Assembly (NCBI GenBank): GCA_003857395.1
Contig: RPRC01000210.1
Coordinates: 1-10,441 of the forward strand
Reading direction: 5' to 3'
Source of the DNA: Geobacter sp.
Lineage (GTDB): Bacteria > Desulfobacterota > Desulfuromonadia > Geobacterales > Geobacteraceae
Length of the DNA: 10,441 bases
In this document: piece after piece, positions 1 to 7,714 of the stretch
Layout: each line of letters begins with the position of its first letter
How positions within the stretch are numbered: position 1 is the stretch's first letter
Notes under the pieces: generated by a model
Database searches by the model: none
What the model was told of the DNA's origin: nothing
What the model saw: the letters and a program-made list of their open reading frames with translations, nothing else
Translations under genes and position numbers: made by a program

Positions 1-564
1 AAGGAGCTTGCCATTCTCCGGGGGCTCTCCCATGATGAGTGCGAGATCGTGCGACATGCATCGCCTCTCCATGATGTGGGCAAGATCGGCATTCCGGACC
101 GGATTCTTCTCAAGCCCGGGAAGCTCGATGCGGAGGAATTTCAGTTGATGAAGATGCATGCCGCCATCGGCGCGAAAATTCTCGACAACGGCGATAAATT
201 CCCCGTTATCAGGGCAGGCAGAATCATTGCCCTGCAGCATCATGAAAGATGGGACGGCAAGGGCTACCCCCATGGGCTTGCCGGTGCTGATATTCATATC
301 TACGGTCGTATTGTCATGATTGCGGATGTCTTTGATGCCCTGACTTCTGAGCGCCCCTACAAGAAGCCTTTTCCCCTTGAAAAGACCTTTGAAATAATGC
401 AGGGTGACAGGGGAGTTTTCTTTGACCCGGAACTTCTCGACCTGTTTCTGGTTAATCGCACCAGGTTTGTCCGCATCAAGGAGGAGTACGGAGAAAATAC
501 CACGCTGAATGATTCTTCTGGTCATAATGACAAGCTCCTCTTTGCAGAGTGTGTCGCCGGCTGA
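1..564 (+). CDS. HD-GYP domain cyclic-di-GMP phosphodiesterase, 5'-truncated by window edge
   Basis: The reading frame is open from base 1, so the gene begins outside the window; the GTG at 49 lies inside the HD-GYP domain and is not the start. The 187 visible codons carry the family hallmarks: LHDVGKIGIPD (metal-binding HD, bases about 67-99), the helix LDAEEFQLMKMHAAIGAKIL, and HHERWDGKGYPHGLAG with the diagnostic GYP, followed by YGRIVMIADVFDALTS and RPYKK. HD-GYP proteins hydrolyse cyclic di-GMP using a di- or tri-metal centre in the cytoplasm. Many have an N-terminal response-regulator receiver or other sensor domain, which would lie upstream here and cannot be seen. The MFS gene follows 71 bp later on the same strand, but nothing ties the two functionally. 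The tail after the domain (about the last 30 residues) is unremarkable. Confidence 0.93.
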   Translation, partial: KELAILRGLSHDECEIVRHASPLHDVGKIGIPDRILLKPGKLDAEEFQLMKMHAAIGAKILDNGDKFPVIRAGRIIALQHHERWDGKGYPHGLAGADIHIYGRIVMIADVFDALTSERPYKKPFPLEKTFEIMQGDRGVFFDPELLDLFLVNRTRFVRIKEEYGENTTLNDSSGHNDKLLFAECVAG

Positions 565-635
565 TTTTCCTTTTTTCAAAGATTTATCGTGAATTTTCTT
601 TCCGCTACTCTTGTTATGAAAGGCACTGTGCAACC

Positions 636-1820
636 ATGAGCGGTTTCCGCCACAGATATGGCCTTTTTCTTCTCCTCTGCTGCATTGCCTTTGCCACGTT
701 TTTCTGCTCCTATTTGCGTATTCCCGTACTTCCCCTCTTTGCCGTCTCACTGGGCGCCGGACCGGTTCAGGTTGGTATCATCAACGGAGCCTTTATGCTG
801 GCAACGGGCATTCTTTCCATTCCTGCCGGCCTTCTCGCCGACAGGATCGGGCCGCGCATTCCTGCTGTTGGGGGGATTCTGGCGGCAGCGGTTTCTTCTT
901 TCCTTGTTACCCAATGCACAACACCGGGTCAGATGGCAGTGGCTTACCTCCTCTTCGGTGTCGGGCTTGCGGCCTTTATCCCGAGCATGCTTTCCCAGGT
1001 TGCGGACAGTTTCCCGGTGGAGAAGCTCGGGCAGGCCTACGGCTGGTACAGCACCGCCATGTATGTTGCCATCACCTTGGGGCCGGCTACCGGCGGTTAC
1101 CTAGGCAAACATCTTGGCCTTCGTCAGGTATTTTATCTGTCGGCGGGGCTGCTTCTGCTGGTCGCACTTCTGTCATTGGCATTCCTGCCGCGCTCATCTG
1201 CCTTGCGGAAGAGAGAGCCCCAGGCGGTTCTGGCGGCAAGCCTCTCCCTGTTCCGCAATCGAGCGCTGGTTGCCTGCCTGCTGGTAACCTGGGGCGCGGC
1301 CATGGGCTTTGGTATCTTTATCTCCTTTTTCCCCCTTTATGCTGCGGGCAAGGGCCTCGACCCCGCCCAGGTGGGGCTTGTTTTTGCCGCGCAGGCCATT
1401 ACCAATGTCTTCTGCAGGATTCCGGTTGGCATAGCCGCTGATCGTTTTGATCGTCGCAGGATTGTTGCTGTCGGGATACTCTTTTTTGCCGCCGGCCTTG
1501 CCCTGCTTGGGTTTTTCCGGTATACAGCGAGCCTGTCACTGTGCGCCGTGGTGCTGGGTATCGGCATGGCTCTTACCTTCACCGCTGTTGGCGCCCTCAT
1601 TGCCGAGTCGGTTCCACCCCTGCAACGGGGTCTGGCCATGGGGATGTACAACAGCTCGGTGTATCTTGCCATGATGGCCGGATCGACAATCTTCGGGCTT
1701 TGCATCAGCGCCGTCGGATATCCCGCCGGATTCGGTCTGGGTGGAATTGCCGCCTTGGCAGGACTTTTTGCTTTTCTTCAGGTTTTACGGCTTCGTCCTC
1801 AGCCCTCACAAGTCAAATAA
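636..1820 (+). CDS. Major facilitator superfamily transporter (drug-efflux-like, DHA type)
   Basis: This 394-residue protein has the length and hydrophobic pattern of a 12-helix MFS permease in the inner membrane. Two symmetric copies of MFS motif A are visible: GLLADRIGPRI at residues 65-75 and GIAADRFDRRR at 265-275, marking the helix 2-3 and 8-9 loops of the two six-helix halves. GPATGGYLG at residues 149-157 in helix 5 matches the antiporter motif C (GPxxGG), which points to proton-coupled export rather than uptake. I chose the ATG at 636 because GAAAGG lies 12 nt upstream and the protein then starts just before helix 1. The frame stays open upstream to 549, but that extension would overlap the HD-GYP gene and is not membrane-like. 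The substrate cannot be read from the sequence; multidrug or metabolite efflux is an inference. Confidence 0.9.
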   Translation: MSGFRHRYGLFLLLCCIAFATFFCSYLRIPVLPLFAVSLGAGPVQVGIINGAFMLATGILSIPAGLLADRIGPRIPAVGGILAAAVSSFLVTQCTTPGQMAVAYLLFGVGLAAFIPSMLSQVADSFPVEKLGQAYGWYSTAMYVAITLGPATGGYLGKHLGLRQVFYLSAGLLLLVALLSLAFLPRSSALRKREPQAVLAASLSLFRNRALVACLLVTWGAAMGFGIFISFFPLYAAGKGLDPAQVGLVFAAQAITNVFCRIPVGIAADRFDRRRIVAVGILFFAAGLALLGFFRYTASLSLCAVVLGIGMALTFTAVGALIAESVPPLQRGLAMGMYNSSVYLAMMAGSTIFGLCISAVGYPAGFGLGGIAALAGLFAFLQVLRLRPQPSQVK

Positions 1821-1899
1821 CGTTCCAGGCTTACCGGGGAATACGCTGTTATACTGTCTGCGTCCACCGGGTGCTACCAGTTCAGAGGGAACAGAAGGT

Positions 1900-1925
1900 T
1901 TGGAATGAAGAGGGGATTATTCCAA
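1900..1925. repeat. Short inverted repeat between convergent genes
   Basis: TTGGAAT at 1900-1906 and ATTCCAA at 1919-1925 form perfect 7-bp arms around a 12-nt loop. It lies in the 179-bp gap between the stop of the MFS gene and the stop of the TonB-like gene, where a bidirectional terminator would be expected. Neither side has a clear T-tract, so termination is only a guess. Nothing else recognisable is in this gap. Confidence 0.35.
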
Positions 1926-1999
1926 TCTTGCCGATGGACCAGGCGGGGGAAAGCATTCTACGAAAGCAAAGGGCGTAAGCAATAGGGCAGCAATCAGGA

Positions 2000-3151
2000 T
2001 TAAACCACCGTTGGAATGATTTCCTGGGAATAACGCTCGTCGATTATTTCCAGCACTTCTTTCTGGACCAGGTCAAGCAGGTACGAAACCATGGTGGGGT
2101 CGAGAATGCCGTTGGGGCCGAGGATATGGCAGAGTTGGTAGTAGGTGCTCCCCTCGCTGATGAGAATTCTGCCATAGAACGGTTCTTCCCGCAGATAAAG
2201 ATTGTAGGAGATTTCGGCGACATTGGCCAGAATCTCAATGTCATCGGGGCACTCAATCTGCAGGTCGACCATGAAAAAGAGACTGTTGTTATTGTACAGA
2301 ACCCCTGTGGTCAGATCCTGTTCATTCTCGTCGACATCAACAAAAATTGAGTAGTTGAGGAAATGTGCGTCAATTTCCCTGGCCTGGATATACCTTTTGG
2401 TGAGCTCTTCCCTGACCAAAGTCAGGGGTTTTTTGCCAATTCCTTCCCACGCATGGGGCATTCGGTTTCGGTATCCTTTCTTGCCGAGATACGTCTCAAG
2501 TACTTTGCCGCAGTAATTCAGGTGGCTAGCAGGTCTGACGAAGAGACGTGTGGATACCATTATAGGATATTGGATCTGAAAAGCCACCGGGATCTTCAGC
2601 AGGCTGATCCGATAGGTGAGCTTTTCCTTCTTTGTGGTAAGAAATTCCTCCGCTCTTCGCACTGGACTCTTGTCCCGTTCATAGTCAATGGCAAGAGGGA
2701 TGTGACTGTCGGAATAGTTATTTCTGTTCGCATCCTCTGACATGGCGATTTCCTGTGTCTTTCCAGAGGTTGCCAAAGGGTTCTGCTCTCCGGGTGACAG
2801 TGAGGATGCCTTGGCAGGATCGTCTACAAAGGAAGGCTCCTGCGTTTGGGTGAAGTTTTTTGGTGATCTGACCTCTTGAGCTGAATTTTCGGCCTTCACC
2901 CCTCCTTTGCTGTGGTGCGGAGCCCCTTGTTGGTACCGTGTCGTAGCGTCCGGTTCTGCCCTTCCAATTTTGAGTAAAGGCGTTGCATCGGCACTTTTGA
3001 AGGTGACAAGTATCGCGGAACGTGGCTGAACCGGAGCACTGAATGTACGTGGGCCTGATAGCATCAGGACGGACATGACAAGCAGGTGGGCCAGGAGTGA
3101 AAGCAGGACAAAAAATGCCATTGCATATTTTTTGTTTAAACAATCCTTCAT
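2000..3151 (-). CDS. Hypothetical membrane-anchored periplasmic protein with TonB-like N-terminus
   Basis: I do not recognise this 383-residue protein as a named family. It starts with a short cytoplasmic tail and one hydrophobic helix (about residues 11-32). The helix contains S18-LLA-H22, the same SxxxH spacing as the functionally essential Ser16/His20 pair in the TonB transmembrane helix. A low-complexity hydrophilic stretch follows (about 50-170, rich in Ser, Glu, Lys and Gln), which looks like a periplasm-spanning linker. The rest (about 175-383) is a mixed alpha/beta domain containing IQYPIMVSTRLFVRP and NAVEIS-like strands; it lacks obvious TonB C-terminal features. No exbB or exbD gene is in view. 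The ATG at 3151 has only a weak upstream GAGAG; the ATG at residue 11 is an alternative start that would still keep the SxxxH helix. It is separated from the cytochrome operon by a strong terminator, so it is probably its own transcription unit. Confidence 0.75.
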   Translation of the reverse strand: MKDCLNKKYAMAFFVLLSLLAHLLVMSVLMLSGPRTFSAPVQPRSAILVTFKSADATPLLKIGRAEPDATTRYQQGAPHHSKGGVKAENSAQEVRSPKNFTQTQEPSFVDDPAKASSLSPGEQNPLATSGKTQEIAMSEDANRNNYSDSHIPLAIDYERDKSPVRRAEEFLTTKKEKLTYRISLLKIPVAFQIQYPIMVSTRLFVRPASHLNYCGKVLETYLGKKGYRNRMPHAWEGIGKKPLTLVREELTKRYIQAREIDAHFLNYSIFVDVDENEQDLTTGVLYNNNSLFFMVDLQIECPDDIEILANVAEISYNLYLREEPFYGRILISEGSTYYQLCHILGPNGILDPTMVSYLLDLVQKEVLEIIDERYSQEIIPTVV

Positions 3152-3227
3152 ATCACGATTAGCAGGCTCTCTTTTTGCCAGTTTATTTGGCGATTATTGG
3201 CCAACAACTCGGGCTTCCTGCAGATAG

Positions 3228-3264
3228 CAAAACCCCCCACTTCATGGATAAGCGAGGGGTTTTG
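3228..3264 (-). terminator. Rho-independent terminator of the porin-cytochrome operon
   Basis: CAAAACCCC at 3228-3236 pairs perfectly with GGGGTTTTG at 3256-3264 (9 bp), and CTT/AAG inside the loop can add 3 bp. Read on the minus strand, the second arm ends in GGGGTTTTG, 55 nt after the stop codon of the 12-haem cytochrome. Because the arms are A4/T4-flanked the structure could also work on the plus strand, but no plus-strand gene reads into it. Confidence 0.85.
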
Positions 3265-3318
3265 TGGGGAATAATTACTGCCTCTGAATAACTGCCCGGC
3301 TACCCGTGCAGTTTCCGA

Positions 3319-5577
3319 TTACGGGCGCGTTGCAACTCCGGTTATCGGGTCGGCTCCTAACCATAGGACTGCCTCAGGGAAGTCGATGCGGGCCTGTAAT
3401 GGCAGAGTTAGTGTGCCATCTAGTACCTTCGCTCCAACAAGGGGTACAGGTTCCATCATCCATTCAATGGAGTCAAAGATCAGCCTCTTAATGTAGAACC
3501 TGTTATGCACATAGGCACATGGTTCATCAGCATTGATTTTACCGTTCTGATATGCGCGGTAGGCGTTGTCCTCCACAATTGTGGGAATTTCGGCATTTTT
3601 GAAAGGGTCACCTGTATCTGGGTTAATTACCGCTGAATTAGCATTCAGGTTTACGTCGAGGTAGTTTGTATAGCCGGTAAGATTTGATACATAGTTGTTA
3701 AGAATGGTGGATGCCTGGGCATAACCGCTCTTTTCTTCATCCAGTATGGTCGGTGTGATTTCGCGTGAGCCACCCGGCGTATGGCAGGTGTTGCAAAGTG
3801 CCTGGTTTGTTATGGCGGTAATAACGCCACCGCTCTCGGTAACGGCTGCAAAAGAGTGGCTAGGTTTACCGTCAGAAGCCGCGGGACCCATATGGCAGGA
3901 AGCACAAGGTCCAGATGCATTCAAGCCGATCTCATCATGGGCGAAGAATATCGGATTTGCATAGTTCCGCCCAGGATATTCGAAGCCGATGTGGGTCTGT
4001 TCGCTGTAAAGGAAACCGGCGGTAGGCGCGTGGTGACCATTGAAACGGGTGCTGCGGGATTCAATTTCCTCCCCGGCGCTACCGCGTCCACCGTGGCATA
4101 CGATGCAAGCCGTTGAATTACCGGCGCCTGTAATGATAATTGGATTCTCGTTGGGGTCGGTGAAGGTGAGAATCGCCTGGCTGGTGTTGCGCAGGGAACC
4201 GGTTCCAGCGTTGCTGTGGCAGCCCCAGCAGTAAAGAAGCTCGTTTTGTGGTGACCCACCAACTTGATTCCAGCCTGAAAGGTGTGAAAAGTTGTTGTTC
4301 AACCCATTCAGATTGTAACCAGTCAGGTCAGTAGTCTGTTGAGTCAGGTAGTTAGATATTCCGGTTGAGCTATGGCATGCCTGGCAGGATCCGCGGTCAT
4401 TTGTAAGATCAGCCTTCAAAGTCGAATCCCAATTATAATGAACCCAACCATCGCCTGTATCTGAGGTTACGCCGGCATCCATAACTGCATTAACCTGTAT
4501 GTGGCCTGTTGTAGTGTTCTCAACACTTCCCCTGGATCCGGTGACAGGATTCGCAGTTGCCGCAGCATATTTGACGGTTAAGAGTTTACCGGCGTGACCT
4601 GACTGGGCCCAGTCACTGTAAATAGTTGTATCTGCAGGCGTGGTGCCTGCCGTACGGGTGTTGGTTTTTGCTTCATGATTGTGGCAGTCAAAACACGGAT
4701 TGGCACCAGTTGTGCGCACTGCGTAGCCTTCGATTGCTGTTGTCGTTGTTGGGTTGTCGTAGTGAGTTGTCGCTATTGCCCTGTACCATGATGTGTCATG
4801 ATGGCCAACTAGAACGGTTTCGAGGCCGAGGTCGGTAGTGGTTCCAGAGCCGGCTATGATGCCATCCCGGTTGATGTAGGTATGGCACTGGGTGCAGAGT
4901 CTGTACTGCATGTATTGGCCATTAGTATATGCGGGTGCAGGCGTGCCAACAACGGTTGCGGGATTCCAGGTTGCATCAACACGAAGTTCCTGCGGCTTAT
5001 GCGTCACATGGCAGGTATTGCACTTGATCGGCTGAGCAGCATTGTCTCCCGTAACAGGGAGATCACCTGGGGCGAGGCCGAGTAGTGAGCCTTCCAATTC
5101 GTCGCCGTCACCGGTATAACCGAATATTGCCGCCACAACGGCGCCTTGGTGGGTGTGGCAGCGATTGCAAACCTCTGCTTCTTCGATCTGTACATTGTAA
5201 TGCTTTGATTCAGTATACGCGGTAACAAGACCATCGCTGTCATGACAGCTTTTGCACTGCTCGTGGTTAGGCTTAGGGTAGGGAAGCGGGCCGACACCGT
5301 TATGCATGGCGCCGCCGCCGTGGCAGTCCTGGCAGCCAACAAAGTTTAGAGCGTGCACGGATGCCTGATAGTTTACAACAATTGGATCTCCACTCAGAGA
5401 TTCATTTACTGGGCCGCCGCCGCCGCTGTGGCAACCAACGCAAAGGCTCTCAGCAACCTTTGCAACATCCCCCGCCGACGAACCTCCTTCCTTGTTGCCG
5501 GACCCGCAGGCGGTAAGAGCTGCCGCTAACAACCACAAGGCTAGCGTGGCTAAAATACGTTTTGATATTTTACTCAT
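3319..5577 (-). CDS. omcB: OmcB-like dodecahaem outer-membrane lipoprotein c-type cytochrome
   Basis: This 752-residue protein is the extracellular end of the porin-cytochrome conduit and should pass electrons to outside acceptors such as Fe(III) oxides. Residues 1-24 form a lipoprotein signal ending in the lipobox LTAC, with Cys24 as the lipidated residue. Twelve CxxCH haem sites begin at residues 46, 82, 108, 137, 186, 228, 295, 398, 450, 491, 558 and 595, equal to the 12 haems of G. sulfurreducens OmcB/OmcC, and the length fits that family. The C-terminal 150 residues carry no haem. At 687-691 there is CAYVH, which lacks the second Cys of a haem site. The ATG at 5577 follows AAGGAGGAG (5583-5591), and the gene starts 33 bp after the 8-haem gene, so it is the last gene of the operon. 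The symbol is assigned by architecture and order; it could equally be a paralogue such as OmcC. Confidence 0.92.
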   Translation of the reverse strand: MSKISKRILATLALWLLAAALTACGSGNKEGGSSAGDVAKVAESLCVGCHSGGGGPVNESLSGDPIVVNYQASVHALNFVGCQDCHGGGAMHNGVGPLPYPKPNHEQCKSCHDSDGLVTAYTESKHYNVQIEEAEVCNRCHTHQGAVVAAIFGYTGDGDELEGSLLGLAPGDLPVTGDNAAQPIKCNTCHVTHKPQELRVDATWNPATVVGTPAPAYTNGQYMQYRLCTQCHTYINRDGIIAGSGTTTDLGLETVLVGHHDTSWYRAIATTHYDNPTTTTAIEGYAVRTTGANPCFDCHNHEAKTNTRTAGTTPADTTIYSDWAQSGHAGKLLTVKYAAATANPVTGSRGSVENTTTGHIQVNAVMDAGVTSDTGDGWVHYNWDSTLKADLTNDRGSCQACHSSTGISNYLTQQTTDLTGYNLNGLNNNFSHLSGWNQVGGSPQNELLYCWGCHSNAGTGSLRNTSQAILTFTDPNENPIIITGAGNSTACIVCHGGRGSAGEEIESRSTRFNGHHAPTAGFLYSEQTHIGFEYPGRNYANPIFFAHDEIGLNASGPCASCHMGPAASDGKPSHSFAAVTESGGVITAITNQALCNTCHTPGGSREITPTILDEEKSGYAQASTILNNYVSNLTGYTNYLDVNLNANSAVINPDTGDPFKNAEIPTIVEDNAYRAYQNGKINADEPCAYVHNRFYIKRLIFDSIEWMMEPVPLVGAKVLDGTLTLPLQARIDFPEAVLWLGADPITGVATRP

Positions 5578-5610
5578 GCTGTCTCCTCCTTCATTCGTGT
5601 GGCTTGTCGG

Positions 5611-6357
5611 TCAGTAGGTCCCTGGCAGGTGGCACTTGGTGCACACTCTGCTGCCTGCTCTGTCTTTATAGTTGTCCTTGATGCTGCCCCAATTCCTGGG
5701 GTGCGGGTTGGTTAGGCCACTTCTGTGGCATTGAATACAGGCGTCTCCATCCGGATGACATGACTGACACGACTGCAGGTTTCGACGTGCCTCTGTTGCG
5801 TGTTCCTGGGCGCTTGATACGTTGTAACCTTGGTGATTCGGGCCAAGCATCAAATGGGATTTTATTTTGAGCGATCCCTTCGGGAAACGGCTGTGGCACG
5901 AGTTGCAGTAGGATGGTTCGTGGCAGCGATTACAGCTCTGGGGATTGTCCTGGGCCTTGACCGGGTGAATGGAGAGAAAGTCGGTGCGGTGGCTTTTCGG
6001 CACATAATCGCGCTGGTAATTTCGGATACTCAGGTCCGGATCGATTCCGCCACCGGAATGGCAGTCGAGACAGAAGGACTGCTCGTGGCACTGTGAGCAG
6101 TTGCTTCCGGCCTTGCCGGCCACCATTCGGTGACCTCGAACCCAGGCTCCATCATGGTTGGGCGCAACGCCTTCTCCCTTGTGGCACTCGCTGCATTCCG
6201 AGATCTTCATTTCCGCGTAGTCTTTATGGGATTCTTTTGCGGACTGGCTTGCAGTCTCCTTTTGAGGCTCGTTCTCCGTCGCTTTCTCGGCGAGGGCAAG
6301 ATGAGAAACAAAAGTCGATAGAGCAAGAAGCATAAAGATAAAAAATGTTTTTTTCAA
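5611..6357 (-). CDS. omaB: OmaB-like periplasmic octahaem c-type cytochrome
   Basis: This 248-residue protein is the periplasmic partner that feeds electrons into the porin-embedded conduit. Residues 1-23 are a Sec signal peptide ending LALA, with likely cleavage before Glu24. Eight CxxCH sites begin at residues 55, 87, 96, 142, 151, 197, 207 and 239, matching the 8 haems and the size of OmaB/OmaC. A Glu/Lys/Ser-rich stretch (24-50) precedes the first haem. The start is a TTG at 6355-6357, chosen because GGAGAGGGAG sits directly upstream and because the resulting KK plus hydrophobic N-terminus is a proper signal peptide; the first in-frame ATG, at codon 9, would remove the positive charges. 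It lies 15 bp after the porin gene and 33 bp before the 12-haem gene, so all three are one operon. Confidence 0.92.
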   Translation of the reverse strand: MKKTFFIFMLLALSTFVSHLALAEKATENEPQKETASQSAKESHKDYAEMKISECSECHKGEGVAPNHDGAWVRGHRMVAGKAGSNCSQCHEQSFCLDCHSGGGIDPDLSIRNYQRDYVPKSHRTDFLSIHPVKAQDNPQSCNRCHEPSYCNSCHSRFPKGSLKIKSHLMLGPNHQGYNVSSAQEHATEARRNLQSCQSCHPDGDACIQCHRSGLTNPHPRNWGSIKDNYKDRAGSRVCTKCHLPGTY

Positions 6358-6372
6358 AGCTCCCTCTCCTTT

Positions 6373-7587
6373 CTAGAAATCGTAGTTAAAGACGAAACGT
6401 CCTTGCACGTCGTTAGAGTATCTCTCGTTGGAGTTGTCCTCTATCCGGAGAGATGCAGTCATATTCTTTGCAATCCGATATTTGCCACCGAGCCAGAAGA
6501 GGCGGGCGGTACCGTCACTTAACACAATGTCACGCGTATAGACGTCGTAACCCATGCCTGCTGCCAGCTGCAAGGACTTGGTCAGGTCGTAGTATGCATC
6601 AAGAAGGAAGCCGTTGGTCTTGCCGTTGTAGCCCTGGTTGTTGTCGTACTCAAGGTTGATCAGCAGTGATTCGATTGGCCGAAGGCTGCAGCCCAGATGG
6701 AAGATGTGTCCCTTGCCGCCTTCCCCGAACCACTGGGAAGTATAGCCGCCGTTGAGGGTGATCATACTGTTGATGCTGTAATCTGCGCGGAACACCGCCT
6801 CCTGATATTGGTCGACCGCGAACACGGAATAGAAGGAGGTAGCATCGAAGGTGGGGTAGCTCTGATAGTATTCGCCGGTCAGAACAAGGTTTGACATGGG
6901 GAAGTATTTTACGCCGCCCAGTAGTTCATTGAAGGTTTCCGAGGCCAGATCAAAGCGGGTATTGCCGTAGACCTTCAGGCTGTTTAGGAAATTCTGTTTA
7001 AACGTTGCCCCGATTGTATCCCTGGCAACGTCCCATTGGTCCCATTTACGGAACCAGCTGATTTCCAGGTCCGTATGTCGGAAGCCGTGCAGGTAGGCGC
7101 TCAAGGCGAGAGCGAGATCTCCTCCGTGACCAGCTTCTCCACCATCAATGTCGAAGAAAACGTTTCTTCCGAAGGCCGCCGAGAAAGCGACCGGGCCGAC
7201 ATTCTTCAGCGTTACCTGGCCACCGTCGATGATCGCGGTTCCCGCGGCATAGTTGACAAACTGTCGACCGAGGCGCATATCCACCTTGTCAAACAGGTCG
7301 CGATATTCGCCGTACAGGTAGTAAAGCCTTGCGTTGAAACCTTCACCGTTGTTCAGATCCTGATTCACCCGTCCGTAGCCGTAAATGGAAAATTTCCCCG
7401 CCTTATCAATATTCGTAATTGATACACGCAGGTACTGACCAATTTCTACTTGTCGCTGGTCGTTGAAATCGTTATTAAACCATTCCAACTGGGTTGAACT
7501 CCTCCCGTGAATTTCAACGGACCAGGCAGTTGCCGGCAAAAGAAGTGTTAAGGGCAACAACAGCCGAGGAACCCATTTTGCTCCCAT
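6373..7587 (-). CDS. ombB: OmbB-like outer-membrane porin of the porin-cytochrome complex
   Basis: This 404-residue protein should be the beta-barrel that sheathes the contact between the periplasmic and surface cytochromes in the outer membrane. Residues 1-23 are a signal peptide ending AWS, followed by VEIHGRSSTQLEWF. The remainder alternates aromatic and polar residues as in transmembrane beta strands (for example SIYGYGRVNQ, LYYLYGEYRDL, LVLTGEYYQSY) and ends in FVFNYDF, with the terminal Phe typical of BAM-assembled barrels. There is no haem motif. Length matches OmbB/OmbC (about 400 aa). The ATG at 7587 has an excellent GGGAGGG at 7595-7601. As first gene of the operon it is followed after 15 bp by the 8-haem cytochrome. 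Sequence similarity among these porins is low, so the assignment relies on gene order as much as on barrel features. Confidence 0.88.
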   Translation of the reverse strand: MGAKWVPRLLLPLTLLLPATAWSVEIHGRSSTQLEWFNNDFNDQRQVEIGQYLRVSITNIDKAGKFSIYGYGRVNQDLNNGEGFNARLYYLYGEYRDLFDKVDMRLGRQFVNYAAGTAIIDGGQVTLKNVGPVAFSAAFGRNVFFDIDGGEAGHGGDLALALSAYLHGFRHTDLEISWFRKWDQWDVARDTIGATFKQNFLNSLKVYGNTRFDLASETFNELLGGVKYFPMSNLVLTGEYYQSYPTFDATSFYSVFAVDQYQEAVFRADYSINSMITLNGGYTSQWFGEGGKGHIFHLGCSLRPIESLLINLEYDNNQGYNGKTNGFLLDAYYDLTKSLQLAAGMGYDVYTRDIVLSDGTARLFWLGGKYRIAKNMTASLRIEDNSNERYSNDVQGRFVFNYDF

Positions 7588-7610
7588 CAGGCAACCCTCC
7601 CTTTTAGTGA

Positions 7611-7640
7611 ATTACAAGCTTTGAGAAAGAACAGCGCCAA
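7611..7640 (-). promoter_or_regulatory. Candidate sigma-70-type promoter for the porin-cytochrome operon
   Basis: On the minus strand TTGGCG (7635-7640) and TGTAAT (7611-7616) are separated by 18 bp, matching 4 of 6 and 5 of 6 consensus bases. Transcription would start about 16-20 nt before the porin ATG, with the GGGAGGG ribosome site inside that short leader. If a promoter further upstream is used instead, the transcript would contain the terminator at 7694-7714. Confidence 0.4.
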
Positions 7641-7693
7641 ACTACTCCAAAGATTCAAGTGTTTCGACCTCCCCCGTCAGGTCATTTTGCAGC

Positions 7694-7714
7694 AAAAAAG
7701 CCGGTGTCACCAGC
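7694..7714 (-). terminator. Minus-strand intrinsic terminator ahead of the porin gene (possible attenuator)
   Basis: On the minus strand GCTGGT (7709-7714) pairs with ACCGGC (7700-7705) through 6 bp, one of them T-G, around the 3-nt loop GAC, and is followed at once by six T (7694-7699). That is a canonical intrinsic terminator pointing towards the porin gene, whose ATG is 107 nt further on. No minus-strand gene lies between it and the IclR gene more than 1 kb upstream, so it either controls a leader transcript of the operon or blocks stray transcription. Confidence 0.6.

Noticed and set aside
549..635. Longer MFS start overlapping the HD-GYP gene
   Set aside because: The extra 29 residues are charged and not part of a membrane helix, and a good ribosome site precedes the ATG at 636.
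1841..1900. Riboswitch or tRNA-like structure downstream of the MFS gene
   Set aside because: I checked both strands for cobalamin, GEMM and tRNA consensus elements and found no consistent set.
1541..1978. 145-codon plus-strand frame overlapping the end of the MFS gene
   Set aside because: Most of it is a shadow of the MFS gene; the part after 1820 has no ribosome site or recognisable content.
7618..7640. Sigma-54 promoter around TTGGCGCTGTTCTTTC, minus strand
   Set aside because: The GG is not followed by GC at the required 10-bp spacing.
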